Positions 7,199-15,612 of a stretch of 64,000 nucleotides of DNA are shown one piece after another (position 1 is the stretch's first letter; every line of letters begins with the position of its first letter). A program made the translations under genes and the position numbers. The DNA is from Rossellomorea marisflavi. GTDB taxonomy: Bacteria; Bacillota; Bacilli; Bacillales; Bacillaceae_B. The notes below the pieces were generated by a model. The model did no database searches, had not been told where the DNA came from, and worked only from the letters and a program-made list of their open reading frames with translations. The stretch lies in contig NZ_CP081870.1 in NCBI RefSeq assembly GCF_022170785.1, positions 1,476,001 through 1,540,000 of the forward strand, written 5' to 3'.

Positions 7199-8550
7199 GG
7201 CACCAATTCCTCGATGGTTTTGCGAGAGAGGAATACACCAAAGGAGAGGGCAAGCTTTCTTGTGAGGACATCTTCGGCTTTCAGGGAGGGATGGGTGAAG
7301 ATCGAGCGGCCGGGTTTTGAATTGGCTTCGAACATCCAGATCCGTCCACTCTCGTCGACTCCGAGGTCGAATCCGATTTCTCCCACATAGCCCTCCATAT
7401 TTGCTTCGATGGAATGCGACAGTCGAATGGCTGCATCCTTGAGCCGGGTTTCTATCACATGCCTTTCATCTTCCGCAAAGAGCTCGCTCAGTACCTTCAC
7501 TTCCCCTCCGGATTTTGCGTGGGTGGTCACACTTCCGGAACCTGCGACTTTGGCTGCGATGGCCGATACGTGCCACCGTCCTTCATCATCTTTATTCGTA
7601 TGGACCCTGAAGTCCAGCGGGCGATGGTCATCTTCAATCAGATTGATTCCCTGTTGGATGATGAAGGAATCGAGTTTCCGACCCTTCATGACCGATTGAA
7701 CAAGGGATTCAAGGTTCTTAAACCGGAGTAGGCGAACCTGCTGGTCGCCGTCCTTGAATCTGCAAAAATATCCATCCTTCCCCCGGTCATACGTGATTTT
7801 ATGAATTCCGTTCCCGAGACTTCCATTTGCAGGCTTCACGTACACATGCCGGTATGTTGCAAGCATCCGCTCAAGATCACTGATGGATTGGAACTGATGG
7901 GTTTCCGGGAGGAAGGCTGCGGCTTCTTCAACCCCTGCCAATCTCTCGAAAAGATCAAGTTTGTTGAAAAAGCCGGGATTATACCACGGAATTCCGTATT
8001 CTCCTTGAAGTCGCTCCTTTAGTGAAAGGAAGGAACGTTTTTTTTCGCTCCTGCGGTTGGGGAGGCGGTCGTAGATGACGGTTGGGAACGGGATGAAGTG
8101 CCGCTCCCATTGATCGCCAAAGTGAAAAAGGGCATGGATGAGTCCGTCCTCCCACTGGATGTCATGTTCCCCGAACACAAACGGTATGACTCCGAGCGTA
8201 CCCTGTACAGCAAGCAACCGCTGGAACATGCGCGAGCGTTCCCCGACGGGGTTCATCTTGAACTGCGTGAATCCGGCCGTGAATATGCCGATCAATGCGC
8301 CAAGGTAAAGCTCCTCCTCCACCTGATGAAGGTGGAGGCTCCCCACTCCGCGAGGGAGATGCAGGGCATCGGCAAGGGGGGAGCTGATGCCGATGACATT
8401 TCGTCCATTGGGGTGTGTCCTGCATTCTGCTTCGACCTTCCTTGTCCCGAGAGTGATGCTTCCCGGTATTGAATCCCTATTGAAAGAAACAGGAAGGTAG
8501 AGGAGGAGACGCTCTTCTTGAAAAACTTCAACTTTAAAAGGTTTCAACAT
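7195..8550 (-). CDS. yheD: YheD-like ATP-grasp protein (spore-coat-associated family), copy 2
   Basis: Encodes 451 aa, essentially the length of B. subtilis YheD. An extra N-terminal domain of about 95 residues, rich in beta strands, precedes the common region beginning GALIGIFTAGF. ATP-grasp features follow: YVKPANGSLGNGIHKI, FIIQQGINLI, DFRVHTNKD and the terminal FEANSKPGRS metal-binding motif. The gene starts by a one-base TGATG overlap with its upstream neighbour and ends with an ATGA overlap, so translation is coupled. It keeps the canonical Lys-Pro and so is the most orthodox of the four proteins. Confidence 0.86.
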   Translation of the reverse strand: MLKPFKVEVFQEERLLLYLPVSFNRDSIPGSITLGTRKVEAECRTHPNGRNVIGISSPLADALHLPRGVGSLHLHQVEEELYLGALIGIFTAGFTQFKMNPVGERSRMFQRLLAVQGTLGVIPFVFGEHDIQWEDGLIHALFHFGDQWERHFIPFPTVIYDRLPNRRSEKKRSFLSLKERLQGEYGIPWYNPGFFNKLDLFERLAGVEEAAAFLPETHQFQSISDLERMLATYRHVYVKPANGSLGNGIHKITYDRGKDGYFCRFKDGDQQVRLLRFKNLESLVQSVMKGRKLDSFIIQQGINLIEDDHRPLDFRVHTNKDDEGRWHVSAIAAKVAGSGSVTTHAKSGGEVKVLSELFAEDERHVIETRLKDAAIRLSHSIEANMEGYVGEIGFDLGVDESGRIWMFEANSKPGRSIFTHPSLKAEDVLTRKLALSFGVFLSRKTIEELVP

Positions 8551-9623
8551 CAGTGATCACTCCTCGTGGGTGCAGACTGTGATGATAGATTCATGCAGTG
8601 GTCTAAGGGGATGCGGGATAGCTCAGAAGAATCGAGCCCGCCGGTCTGCATGAGTTTATGTCCAGGTTTTGAGTTGATATCGAGCAGCCAAATGGAATGA
8701 TCAGCACCAATCGTGATATCGATTCCCAGTTCCAGCAACGGTGAAAATCGTTCTTCCAATTCCAGGGGCAGAATGGACAGGATTTCTTTCAGTTCTTCTT
8801 CCATGACTGCCCAAGGTGGGCCGGGATGCGCTGCTTTCCACTCATCATAGGGAACATACTCGGCGCCGGAGGATACGTTGGTCAAAATGCCTTCAGGATG
8901 TCCGTATCGGAAGGCGCGATGATATTCCTGCCAGTTTCCACTTGGATCTTTCGCCATGTGGATCCGTAGATCATAAGGTCGATCTTGAACTTGATTCTCC
9001 AGGCGTCTTTGGATCAGAAAGGTATGTTTCTTCATTAAACGGAGGGTGAATCGCTTGAATTCATCCCGGTTGTGAAATGTATGGGAAAGGATTCCATCCT
9101 TTTTCGTCGTTCTGACGATAATTGAAGGACCGTTAGTACGAAGGTGATAGATGCCGAATCCATGGGCTCCGTCCACAGGCTTGATGATGGCTTCTTCTTC
9201 GCGATTCAGGAAGGCGGTAAGGTCCTCGACCTCCTTTAGAAGACGTGTGCCGGGGAGATAGGGTGCAAGAGGACCCTTCCGAAGCTCCTCATAGAGGATC
9301 CATTTGTTCGGCAAACCGTAGCCAAGGAATGTAACGTGGGGCTGTTGCTTCAACCATTGGACCACCGCCTTTGCCTGCTGTTGCTTTCCTGCTTGATAAT
9401 AGGTGCGGTCATATAAGTATTCCGGGATCCGAAAGGCATCTTCCTTCCATACCCCGGATTCCCGGCAGTACGTATAGCCCTCAATTCCTTCCGTGAAAGG
9501 AGAGAGGTCCTCCGGAGAAAACAAGTGCAGGCAAATCGGATAAGACAAGGATTCCTTGCCTATCCCTGAATAAAGCGGATTGGCAGGGTCGGGGTTCAAC
9601 GTCAGGATGCCAAGATGATTCAT
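8550..9623 (-). CDS. YheC-like ATP-grasp protein, copy 1
   Basis: Encodes 357 aa, close to B. subtilis YheC (about 363). It begins directly with MNHLGILTLNP, without the extra N-terminal domain. Visible motifs are IIKPVDGAHGFGIYHL, LIQRRLENQ, YDLRIHMAKD and LLDINSKPGHK. ATG at 9623 is chosen because GGAGG sits 7 bases upstream. It overlaps the preceding stop (ATGA) and abuts the next start (TGATG). Its sequence is clearly diverged from the other YheC-like copy, so the duplication is not recent. Confidence 0.83.
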   Translation of the reverse strand: MNHLGILTLNPDPANPLYSGIGKESLSYPICLHLFSPEDLSPFTEGIEGYTYCRESGVWKEDAFRIPEYLYDRTYYQAGKQQQAKAVVQWLKQQPHVTFLGYGLPNKWILYEELRKGPLAPYLPGTRLLKEVEDLTAFLNREEEAIIKPVDGAHGFGIYHLRTNGPSIIVRTTKKDGILSHTFHNRDEFKRFTLRLMKKHTFLIQRRLENQVQDRPYDLRIHMAKDPSGNWQEYHRAFRYGHPEGILTNVSSGAEYVPYDEWKAAHPGPPWAVMEEELKEILSILPLELEERFSPLLELGIDITIGADHSIWLLDINSKPGHKLMQTGGLDSSELSRIPLDHCMNLSSQSAPTRSDH

Positions 9624-10912
9624 TTTTCTTCCTCCTCTTCTTTCCATATGGAAAGACTATGTTGATACAATCCACGAACCGAGGGTCTTACCGCTTCAGA
9701 ATGCTGGCTGGAGAGTTTACTTGGTTTGGAGTTTACTTCGATGATCCATGGTTTACCATCAGCATCGATGCCGAGGTCGATGCCAAACTCGGAAAAATGG
9801 CCGTCGAGCACCTCGGAAAGATACACAGCTGTACTCAGGCTGATAGCCTTCATATTCTCGTAAATGCCTTTAGAAAGAGGCAGGATGTCGTTCAGGATGG
9901 TACGTGGTTTCGCCGTTTGTCCCCCACGATCGACATTCGATACGAATTCGCCGTCTCCGGCAACCCTCGCAACCGATGAGAGGACCGTCCACTCCTGACC
10001 GATGCGGTGGCATAGGATACGGAAGTCCAAGGGCCGACCTTTGTACAGACAGAAAGGGATCGTCTCCTGGATGAGATAGGTGGAATTCCTGCACCACGCA
10101 CGAACTTTTTTCTCCAGTGAGCGGTAGTCCTTGAACGTCTGGTGGCTGTCTCCCGGAAATGAATTCTGTCTTACTTCCCATCCGTCCCCTGAGGTCACCC
10201 TGATGATGTTCCTTCCCTTGCTGCCATGGATGTTCTTGATGAACACATCTCCATATGTTGAGAGCATCCCTTCCAACTCATCAACACCAGTGGCAGAAGG
10301 AGGGATATGATCCTGGAGGAGCGGATGATGATTCAGTGCTTGATCCACTTCTGACTTAGAGAGAAACCGTGTATTGAAAATAGCGGCCCCCGCTTGTTCC
10401 AAACAGGTGACAGCGTGCTTGAATGGGCCTGTGGTCTCAAGTCGCCTGGAAGGAATGCGATTATATAAGACGCTTGGGGAAGGAACGGAACAACCCTCCC
10501 AATCACCTTCTGAATAGAGTAGCCCGGTCCCGTCCTTTTGGAGAAAAGATGAAACAGGAAGCAAATAAAGCAAGCCTCCATTTTGACGGAAGAAGCGTTG
10601 GCATTCATGGGCATAGTCACTGAGTGATTCTGCCGTTTTGTTGATGAGGATTGCTGTGATCGGTCCAATCCCGATCCCGGCACGGAGCCGATCGACGTGT
10701 ATATGAAAGACCCGGTCATGTAAGGCATGCGACCAGGGCAAGAAAGAGGTCAGAATCAGGTCATCCGTCGGGGAAGGAAAGCATTCCACCAAGGTGGAAG
10801 TCGTACCAACTGTAAGCGTGATCCCATCTTCGAGCATCCAGTCCTCCAAAAGAGTGTGAGGGATGTATATATGAGGTTCCGTCCTTTTTTCGCAAATAAT
10901 GCGGCATTTCAT
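9620..10912 (-). CDS. YheD-like ATP-grasp protein, copy 1 (first gene of the operon)
   Basis: Encodes 430 aa from ATG 10912 (GGTGAT 4 bases upstream). Like YheD it has an extra N-terminal domain of about 85 residues before ITAILINKTAESL. The ATP-grasp core reads FIKNIHGSKGRNIIRV, where the Pro after the ATP-binding Lys is Asn, then LIQETIPF, LDFRILCHR and IIEVNSKPSK. It heads the run of four overlapping genes on the minus strand. An upstream extension to 11119 is open but would run across the divergent yheB promoter, so it is not adopted. Confidence 0.8.
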   Translation of the reverse strand: MKCRIICEKRTEPHIYIPHTLLEDWMLEDGITLTVGTTSTLVECFPSPTDDLILTSFLPWSHALHDRVFHIHVDRLRAGIGIGPITAILINKTAESLSDYAHECQRFFRQNGGLLYLLPVSSFLQKDGTGLLYSEGDWEGCSVPSPSVLYNRIPSRRLETTGPFKHAVTCLEQAGAAIFNTRFLSKSEVDQALNHHPLLQDHIPPSATGVDELEGMLSTYGDVFIKNIHGSKGRNIIRVTSGDGWEVRQNSFPGDSHQTFKDYRSLEKKVRAWCRNSTYLIQETIPFCLYKGRPLDFRILCHRIGQEWTVLSSVARVAGDGEFVSNVDRGGQTAKPRTILNDILPLSKGIYENMKAISLSTAVYLSEVLDGHFSEFGIDLGIDADGKPWIIEVNSKPSKLSSQHSEAVRPSVRGLYQHSLSIWKEEEEEK

Positions 10913-10932
10913 CCATATCACCCATTCCTCGT

Positions 10933-10962
10933 TTGCATAACACGTCAAAATGCCCCTATAAT
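10933..10962 (+). promoter_or_regulatory. Candidate sigma-A promoter of yheB
   Basis: TTGCAT and TATAAT are separated by 18 bases, ending 88 bases before the yheB start, in the divergent gap with the ATP-grasp operon. Confidence 0.6.
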
Positions 10963-11050
10963 GACTTATTGGGCTATTGCTGATATAGCATACTATGTAG
11001 GCAGTCACAAAAGGTTCAAATGAACAGGAAAAGGCAGGTGCATATATGAA

Positions 11051-12187
11051 ATGAATGCGTTCATCCTCATTCTTTTCATGGTGGCAGTGGGTGCCCTGAT
11101 CGGTGGAGTCACGAACCATCTGGCCATCAAGATGCTCTTCAGACCGTATCGGGCTTATTATATCGGGAAATTCCGTATTCCTTTTACTCCAGGTCTCATT
11201 CCGAGGAGAAGGGACGAACTGGCCGTATCAATGGGGAAAACCGTAGTGGACCACCTTCTCACTCCGGATAGCCTTCAAAAAAAGATTCTCAATCCGGCTT
11301 TTAAGGGAGAAGCGGTCAAGTATTTGAAAGCTGAACTCACCCCGATCTTCCAATCAGAGAAACCGATTGGTGAATGGATCGAAGAGTTCAATATTCCTGT
11401 AAATACCATGATGATCCATGATTACCTTGATAAGTGGATTGAAACGAAAGTGATCGAAACAAGGCTAAGCTATGCGGACCGTTCCTTAGGGGAGGCCATG
11501 CCTCTTGAATGGAAGGAGAAAGCAGAAGAGAAGATTCCTGCGATTGTGGCGATGATCGCAGGGAAGGCCGAGGACTATTTTACAAGTCCCGAAGGAAAAT
11601 CAAAGGTAAAGGTGATGATCGATGACTTCCTGAAAGAGAGGGGGAGGCTCGGGAATATGATCGGGATGTTCCTGGGGAATACGTCGGTTGCCGATAAAGT
11701 ACAGCCAGAGATCGTCAAGTTCATCAAACATCCCGGTACCCAGGAAATCCTCTTGAATCTGATAAGAAGTGAATGGGAGAAACTCCAAGAAAAAACCATT
11801 GGTGAATTGACCGTAAGCTTCTCAGATGAGGCCCTGGTCTCATCGGTTCAAAGCTATGCAAAACGGGTTCTGAAGGTGGATGAGTTCTTTTCACGCCCCC
11901 TTGGAAGTGTTCTATCCCGCCATGAAGAGACATTTTTCACCAAGCTCCTTCCTGCATGGGTGGACCAAGGTACCGATCTTCTCGGACGCAAGCTCCCAGG
12001 GGTGATGGAGAAGATGAATCTTCAAGAAATCGTTCAGGAACAGGTGTCGTCCTTCTCGGTAGGGAGGCTTGAGGAACTGGTCCTTGGCATATCCAAGCGT
12101 GAGTTCAAAATGATCACGTACCTTGGTGCCCTGTTGGGTGGGGTCATTGGAATCATCCAAGGAATCTTTGCTCTGTTGATTGGATGA
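11051..12187 (+). CDS. yheB: DUF445/UPF0754 membrane protein YheB
   Basis: Encodes 378 aa, matching YheB (about 377). The N-terminus MNAFILILFMVAVGALIGGV is a membrane segment, followed by TNHLAIKMLFRPYRAYYIGK and FTPGLIPRRRDELA, the hallmark of DUF445. A second hydrophobic helix (YLGALLGGVIGIIQGIFALL) closes the protein, so the middle is a soluble helical domain between two anchors. Function is unknown; spore-associated expression is reported for relatives. AGGTG lies 10 bases from this ATG but only 5 bases from an ATG-AAA-TGA triplet set that overlaps the yheB start. Confidence 0.86.
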   Translation: MNAFILILFMVAVGALIGGVTNHLAIKMLFRPYRAYYIGKFRIPFTPGLIPRRRDELAVSMGKTVVDHLLTPDSLQKKILNPAFKGEAVKYLKAELTPIFQSEKPIGEWIEEFNIPVNTMMIHDYLDKWIETKVIETRLSYADRSLGEAMPLEWKEKAEEKIPAIVAMIAGKAEDYFTSPEGKSKVKVMIDDFLKERGRLGNMIGMFLGNTSVADKVQPEIVKFIKHPGTQEILLNLIRSEWEKLQEKTIGELTVSFSDEALVSSVQSYAKRVLKVDEFFSRPLGSVLSRHEETFFTKLLPAWVDQGTDLLGRKLPGVMEKMNLQEIVQEQVSSFSVGRLEELVLGISKREFKMITYLGALLGGVIGIIQGIFALLIG

Positions 12188-12276
12188 TGGAAAAAGGGTC
12201 ATTCCTAGTATTCGGACACATAGTTTGTTATAGTGGGGATGAAGAAAGTCAGACAGATATTTTAGGAGGCTAAACC

Positions 12277-12630
12277 TTGGCTATCAACTTATACGATCAA
12301 GCAAATGAATTGGAGCGCGCACTCCGTCAAAGTGACGAATTCCAACAGCTGAAAAACATGTATGATGAAGTGAACAGTGACGAATCTGCCAGCAAGATGT
12401 TCGAGAACTTCCGCAACATCCAGATGCAGCTTCAACAAAAACAAATGAGCGGTGAAGAAATCACTCAAGAAGAAGTAGAGCAGGCTCAAAAAGCGGCCCA
12501 GCTCGTCCAGCAGCACGACAAAATCTCAAAACTCATGGAAGCAGAACAACGCATGAGCATGGTGATCACCGATTTGAATAAAGTCATCATGAAACCACTG
12601 GAAGAACTATACGGTTCCGTACAGCAATAA
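12277..12630 (+). CDS. yheA: YlbF/YmcA-family protein YheA
   Basis: Encodes 117 aa, an all-helical protein of the YlbF/YmcA (Com_YlbF) superfamily, UPF0342. It starts at TTG 12277, 7 bases after AGGAGG, giving MAINLYDQANELERALRQSD. The pattern of an N-terminal helix, EQVEQAQKAAQLV-like central helix and a NKVIMKPLEELYG ending is typical. Relatives YlbF and YmcA form the Y-complex that guides RNase Y, but YheA itself has no proven role. It follows yheB by 89 bases and ends in a strong terminator. Confidence 0.88.
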   Translation: MAINLYDQANELERALRQSDEFQQLKNMYDEVNSDESASKMFENFRNIQMQLQQKQMSGEEITQEEVEQAQKAAQLVQQHDKISKLMEAEQRMSMVITDLNKVIMKPLEELYGSVQQ

Positions 12631-12637
12631 TACATGA

Positions 12638-12667
12638 AATCCCGCCGGCAGATCCGGCGGGATTTTT
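12638..12667 (+). terminator. Terminator after yheA
   Basis: Stem AAATCCCGCCGG/CCGGCGGGATTT with the loop CAGAT, then Ts. Confidence 0.9.
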
Positions 12668-12775
12668 CTGTGAGTGGATGCAAATTTCAGGCCTCCTTGA
12701 CCTCCTTGTCATAATTGTCTATTCCTCTTCATAAATGTAAAGAAAGCAGTAGACAACACTTAGGAGGACATCATG

Positions 12776-13645
12776 ATGATCTATAGAATGCTTGCTCTCA
12801 ATATCGACGGTACGATCGTGAATCAAAGCGGAAAGATTGCAAAGGAAACGAAGGAGGCAATTGAATACGTTCAACATAAAGGGGTTCCTGTCACCCTTGT
12901 GACGAGCAGGAGCTTCAACTCGGCAAAGAAAGTGGCTAAATCTCTGAATCTCACAGGTCCCATCATCACTCATGGGGGTGCCTATATCGCCGCTGAACTC
13001 GAAAAACCACTCTATGTCAAAAAGATATCCGAGACCATCACCTATGAAATCGCCCACTTCCTTGAAGGATTCCCTTGTCAGATCCAGATGGCCCATGAAA
13101 GGCAGTCGATCATCGGGAAAACCAATTCGCCGTCCAAGGAGCTTGCCCGCTTATCGTGGCAGCGGGAATCACGTCTTCTTTACAGCAAGCAATATGTCGA
13201 CTCCATCAGTGAGCACCTTGCAGCAAATCCGATGACCGTTCCGAAAATCTCCGTGGTCCTTGAGAGGAAGGAAGATGTGTGGGATATCATCGCCGCACTC
13301 ACAGCCATGTACGATGAAGTAGATGCCATCCCGACTTCGGAAAATAGTCTGGATATCGTTCCGAAAGGCGTATCAAAACTTCGCGGTCTCATGTATCTAA
13401 CCGAACGCTATGCGTTGAAGAAGGAGCAGGTCGTCATGGTCGGGGCGGGAGTGGATGATATGGACGCCATGAGGTGCTGCGGTCTCGGTGTCGCCATGGG
13501 AGGGGCTTCTGCAGAAGTGAGGAAGGCAGCGGACTGGGTGACGAGGAGCCAGCATGAAAAGGGGATCCCGTACTTCATCAGTGAGGTGTTCAGGAAGCAG
13601 CATCCGATTCCTTTCCTTAAGAAGATGAATATCATAAAATCTTGA
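12776..13645 (+). CDS. yhaX: Cof-type HAD-fold protein YhaX with degenerate catalytic motifs
   Basis: Encodes 289 aa of the Cof/YidA branch of HAD hydrolases, with the C2 cap. Motif I should be DxDGT but reads ALNIDGTIV, so the nucleophile Asp is Asn. Motif II is VTSRS and motif III is in KGVSKLRG. Motif IV should be GDxxND but reads GAGVDDMDAM, losing one metal-ligand Asp. These changes predict a weak or inactive phosphatase that may bind a phospho-ligand. The start at 12776 gives 8 bases from AGGAGG; 12773 gives only 5. GTCATAAT and CATAAATG upstream (12708-12737) resemble a sigma-E promoter, weakly. Confidence 0.85.
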   Translation: MIYRMLALNIDGTIVNQSGKIAKETKEAIEYVQHKGVPVTLVTSRSFNSAKKVAKSLNLTGPIITHGGAYIAAELEKPLYVKKISETITYEIAHFLEGFPCQIQMAHERQSIIGKTNSPSKELARLSWQRESRLLYSKQYVDSISEHLAANPMTVPKISVVLERKEDVWDIIAALTAMYDEVDAIPTSENSLDIVPKGVSKLRGLMYLTERYALKKEQVVMVGAGVDDMDAMRCCGLGVAMGGASAEVRKAADWVTRSQHEKGIPYFISEVFRKQHPIPFLKKMNIIKS

Positions 13646-13650
13646 TTGCC

Positions 13651-13682
13651 AAGGCCGGTTCCAATAGGGATCGGTCTTTTTC
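13651..13682 (+). terminator. Terminator after yhaX
   Basis: Hairpin AAGGCCGGTTCC/GGGATCGGTCTT with G-T pairs followed by five Ts. Confidence 0.75.
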
Positions 13683-13697
13683 ATACCATCAACGACA

Positions 13698-13727
13698 TTG
13701 ACCATTCCCATCCCGTTCTTGTACACT
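13698..13727 (+). promoter_or_regulatory. Candidate sigma-A promoter of hemZ
   Basis: TTGACC and TACACT with an 18-base spacer, 37 bases before the chosen GTG start. Confidence 0.5.
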
Positions 13728-13764
13728 TATAAATGCTTATCCAATTGTGAAAGGTGATTACAAC

Positions 13765-15252
13765 GTGAATGTGTTAATTAAAGGCATCGAAGACGAACGA
13801 TTTGAACGACCTCTTCGATTGATTGCCAATTTATTTTTTGAAGAAACCAAAATCCATTTTGGAAAGTGCGATCACCCCGATTTGGAGATCCATATACATG
13901 TATCAGACGCTGAGACAATACAGGCCAGTGCGGAAATCAAATCAGACCAGTCTCCGAAAGCGGTTTATGAAAAAGACTGGTTACCGTATGACACGGAGAA
14001 GGAGCGATTCAGACAGCTGAAGACCGCCGTTTCCCATGTGTACCTGAACGTCCTGCAGGAGATGACAGGCATCCAACAGAAATGGGGGATCCTGACGGGA
14101 ATAAGACCGACGAAATTGATCCACAAACAAAATATGCTCGGGCTTCAGGCAGAAGAGATCCATCATAAGCTGAAGGAAGAGTATTTGATCACCGATGAAA
14201 AGATCGATCTTATGCAAAACATCGTGGATCGCCAGCTGTCCGTCGTTCCCGACCTGTATGACGTGAGGGATGAGGTGAGCATCTATATCGGGATCCCCTT
14301 TTGCCCGACCAAATGCGCTTACTGTACCTTCCCGGCCTACGCTATCCAGGGCAAGCAGGGCAGGGTGGATTCGTTCCTCGCTGGACTTCATTATGAAATC
14401 CGGGAAATGGGGCGGTGGATGAAGGAAAAAGGCGTGAAGATCACGACGATTTACTTCGGAGGCGGTACGCCGACTTCCATCACAGCGGAAGAGATGGATG
14501 CCTTGTATGAAGAAATGTACGACTCCTTCCCGGATGTGGACAAGGTGCGGGAAGTGACGGTGGAAGCCGGAAGACCCGATACCATCACGCCTGATAAACT
14601 AAAGGTATTGAACAAATGGAATATCGACCGGATCTCCATCAACCCACAATCCTACACTCAGGAAACGCTGAAGGCGATCGGAAGGCATCACACGGTGGAA
14701 GAGACGATTGATAAGTTCCATCTGGCCAGGGAAATGGGCATGAATAACATCAACATGGACCTCATCATCGGGCTGCCGGGCGAAGAGCTTCCTGAACTGC
14801 AGCATTCCCTTGATGAAACCGAGAAGCTGATGCCTGAATCGTTGACCGTCCACACCCTTTCGTTCAAACGTGCATCAGAGATGACGAAGAATAAGGATAA
14901 ATATAAGGTGGCCGATCGTCACGAGATCGGACGGATGATGAATCTCGCCGAGGAGTGGACTTCTGCTCATGGATACGAGCCCTATTACCTGTACCGTCAG
15001 AAGAACATCCTTGGAAATCTTGAGAACGTCGGTTATGCCCTGCCGGGTCAGGATAGTATCTATAACATCATGATCATGGAAGAAGTGCAGACCATCATCG
15101 GGATCGGCTGCGGGGCGGCAAGTAAATTCATCGACCCTGAAACGGGGAAGATCACCCACTTTGCCAATCCGAAGGAACCGAATGCGTATAATCTGACATT
15201 CAAAGAGTACACAGACAAAAAAATCGACATCCTCGATGGATTGTTTTCTTGA
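13765..15252 (+). CDS. hemZ: Oxygen-independent coproporphyrinogen III oxidase-like radical SAM protein HemZ
   Basis: Encodes 495 aa from GTG 13765, chosen because AAAGGTGAT lies just upstream and MNVLIKGIEDERFERPL then lines up with known HemZ starts. The radical SAM cluster motif CPTKCAYC is near residue 182. It is followed by TF rather than another Cys, as in HemZ/HemW rather than HemN. FGGGTPTS and GRPDTI are the SAM-binding strands. HemZ is assigned to anaerobic coproporphyrinogen oxidation in B. subtilis, although proof is indirect and a HemW-like heme chaperone role is possible. It is encoded alone between two terminators. Confidence 0.9.
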   Translation: MNVLIKGIEDERFERPLRLIANLFFEETKIHFGKCDHPDLEIHIHVSDAETIQASAEIKSDQSPKAVYEKDWLPYDTEKERFRQLKTAVSHVYLNVLQEMTGIQQKWGILTGIRPTKLIHKQNMLGLQAEEIHHKLKEEYLITDEKIDLMQNIVDRQLSVVPDLYDVRDEVSIYIGIPFCPTKCAYCTFPAYAIQGKQGRVDSFLAGLHYEIREMGRWMKEKGVKITTIYFGGGTPTSITAEEMDALYEEMYDSFPDVDKVREVTVEAGRPDTITPDKLKVLNKWNIDRISINPQSYTQETLKAIGRHHTVEETIDKFHLAREMGMNNINMDLIIGLPGEELPELQHSLDETEKLMPESLTVHTLSFKRASEMTKNKDKYKVADRHEIGRMMNLAEEWTSAHGYEPYYLYRQKNILGNLENVGYALPGQDSIYNIMIMEEVQTIIGIGCGAASKFIDPETGKITHFANPKEPNAYNLTFKEYTDKKIDILDGLFS

Positions 15253-15345
15253 GAGACTGAGACAAACATATTTCAGTCAGAGTAAACCCGAATTCATTTG
15301 CCTGCGATAAGGTATATGAATTCGGTTTTTTTTATTTGTTTTACG
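15253..15345 (+). repeat. Short copy of a GAGACAAA/AACCCGAAT hairpin module
   Basis: Just after hemZ lies GAGACTGAGACAAAC, then a hairpin with arms AACCCGAATTCAT and ATGAATTCGGTT and a T-run, then TTTATTTGTTT. The same three-part layout occurs at 51497-51575 after the yeeE-type gene. The hairpin acts as the hemZ terminator. Confidence 0.65.
15284..15334 (+). terminator. Terminator after hemZ
   Basis: AAACCCGAATTCAT pairs with ATGAATTCGGTTT across an 18-base loop, followed by Ts. Confidence 0.8.
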
Positions 15346-15612
15346 AACTGTATACTCCGATGTATCCAGCGGTTCATGTGCAGTATAAAGAAGCTGCGGG
15401 GACGTGTCTGTCATGAAAGGATCCCTTTTTTGCTTTGTTCCACCCCCTTTGGTTTTTAGAGAATTGTCGAAATCATGGGGGAGAAAGAGGATTCGGATCA
15501 AGGAAATCGAATAAGTAAGAAGGATGGTTTTGTAAGCGATTACTTCGTCGTGACGATCCCGCATGCGCTTCATCTGTACCAGTCCATATAAAGACAAAGG
15601 GGAGATACGTTT
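15346..15612. other. Intergenic stretch with no supported gene
   Basis: Together with the repeat before it, this leaves 360 bases between hemZ and the acyl-CoA ligase gene. An open minus-strand frame exists, but it has no ribosome site and runs through the hemZ terminator. I see no structured RNA. The ligase ribosome site AAAGGGGAG closes the stretch. Confidence 0.5.

Noticed and set aside
15277..15597. 106-codon minus-strand open frame between hemZ and the acyl-CoA ligase gene
   Set aside because: It runs through the hemZ terminator hairpin, has no ribosome site and resembles no protein.
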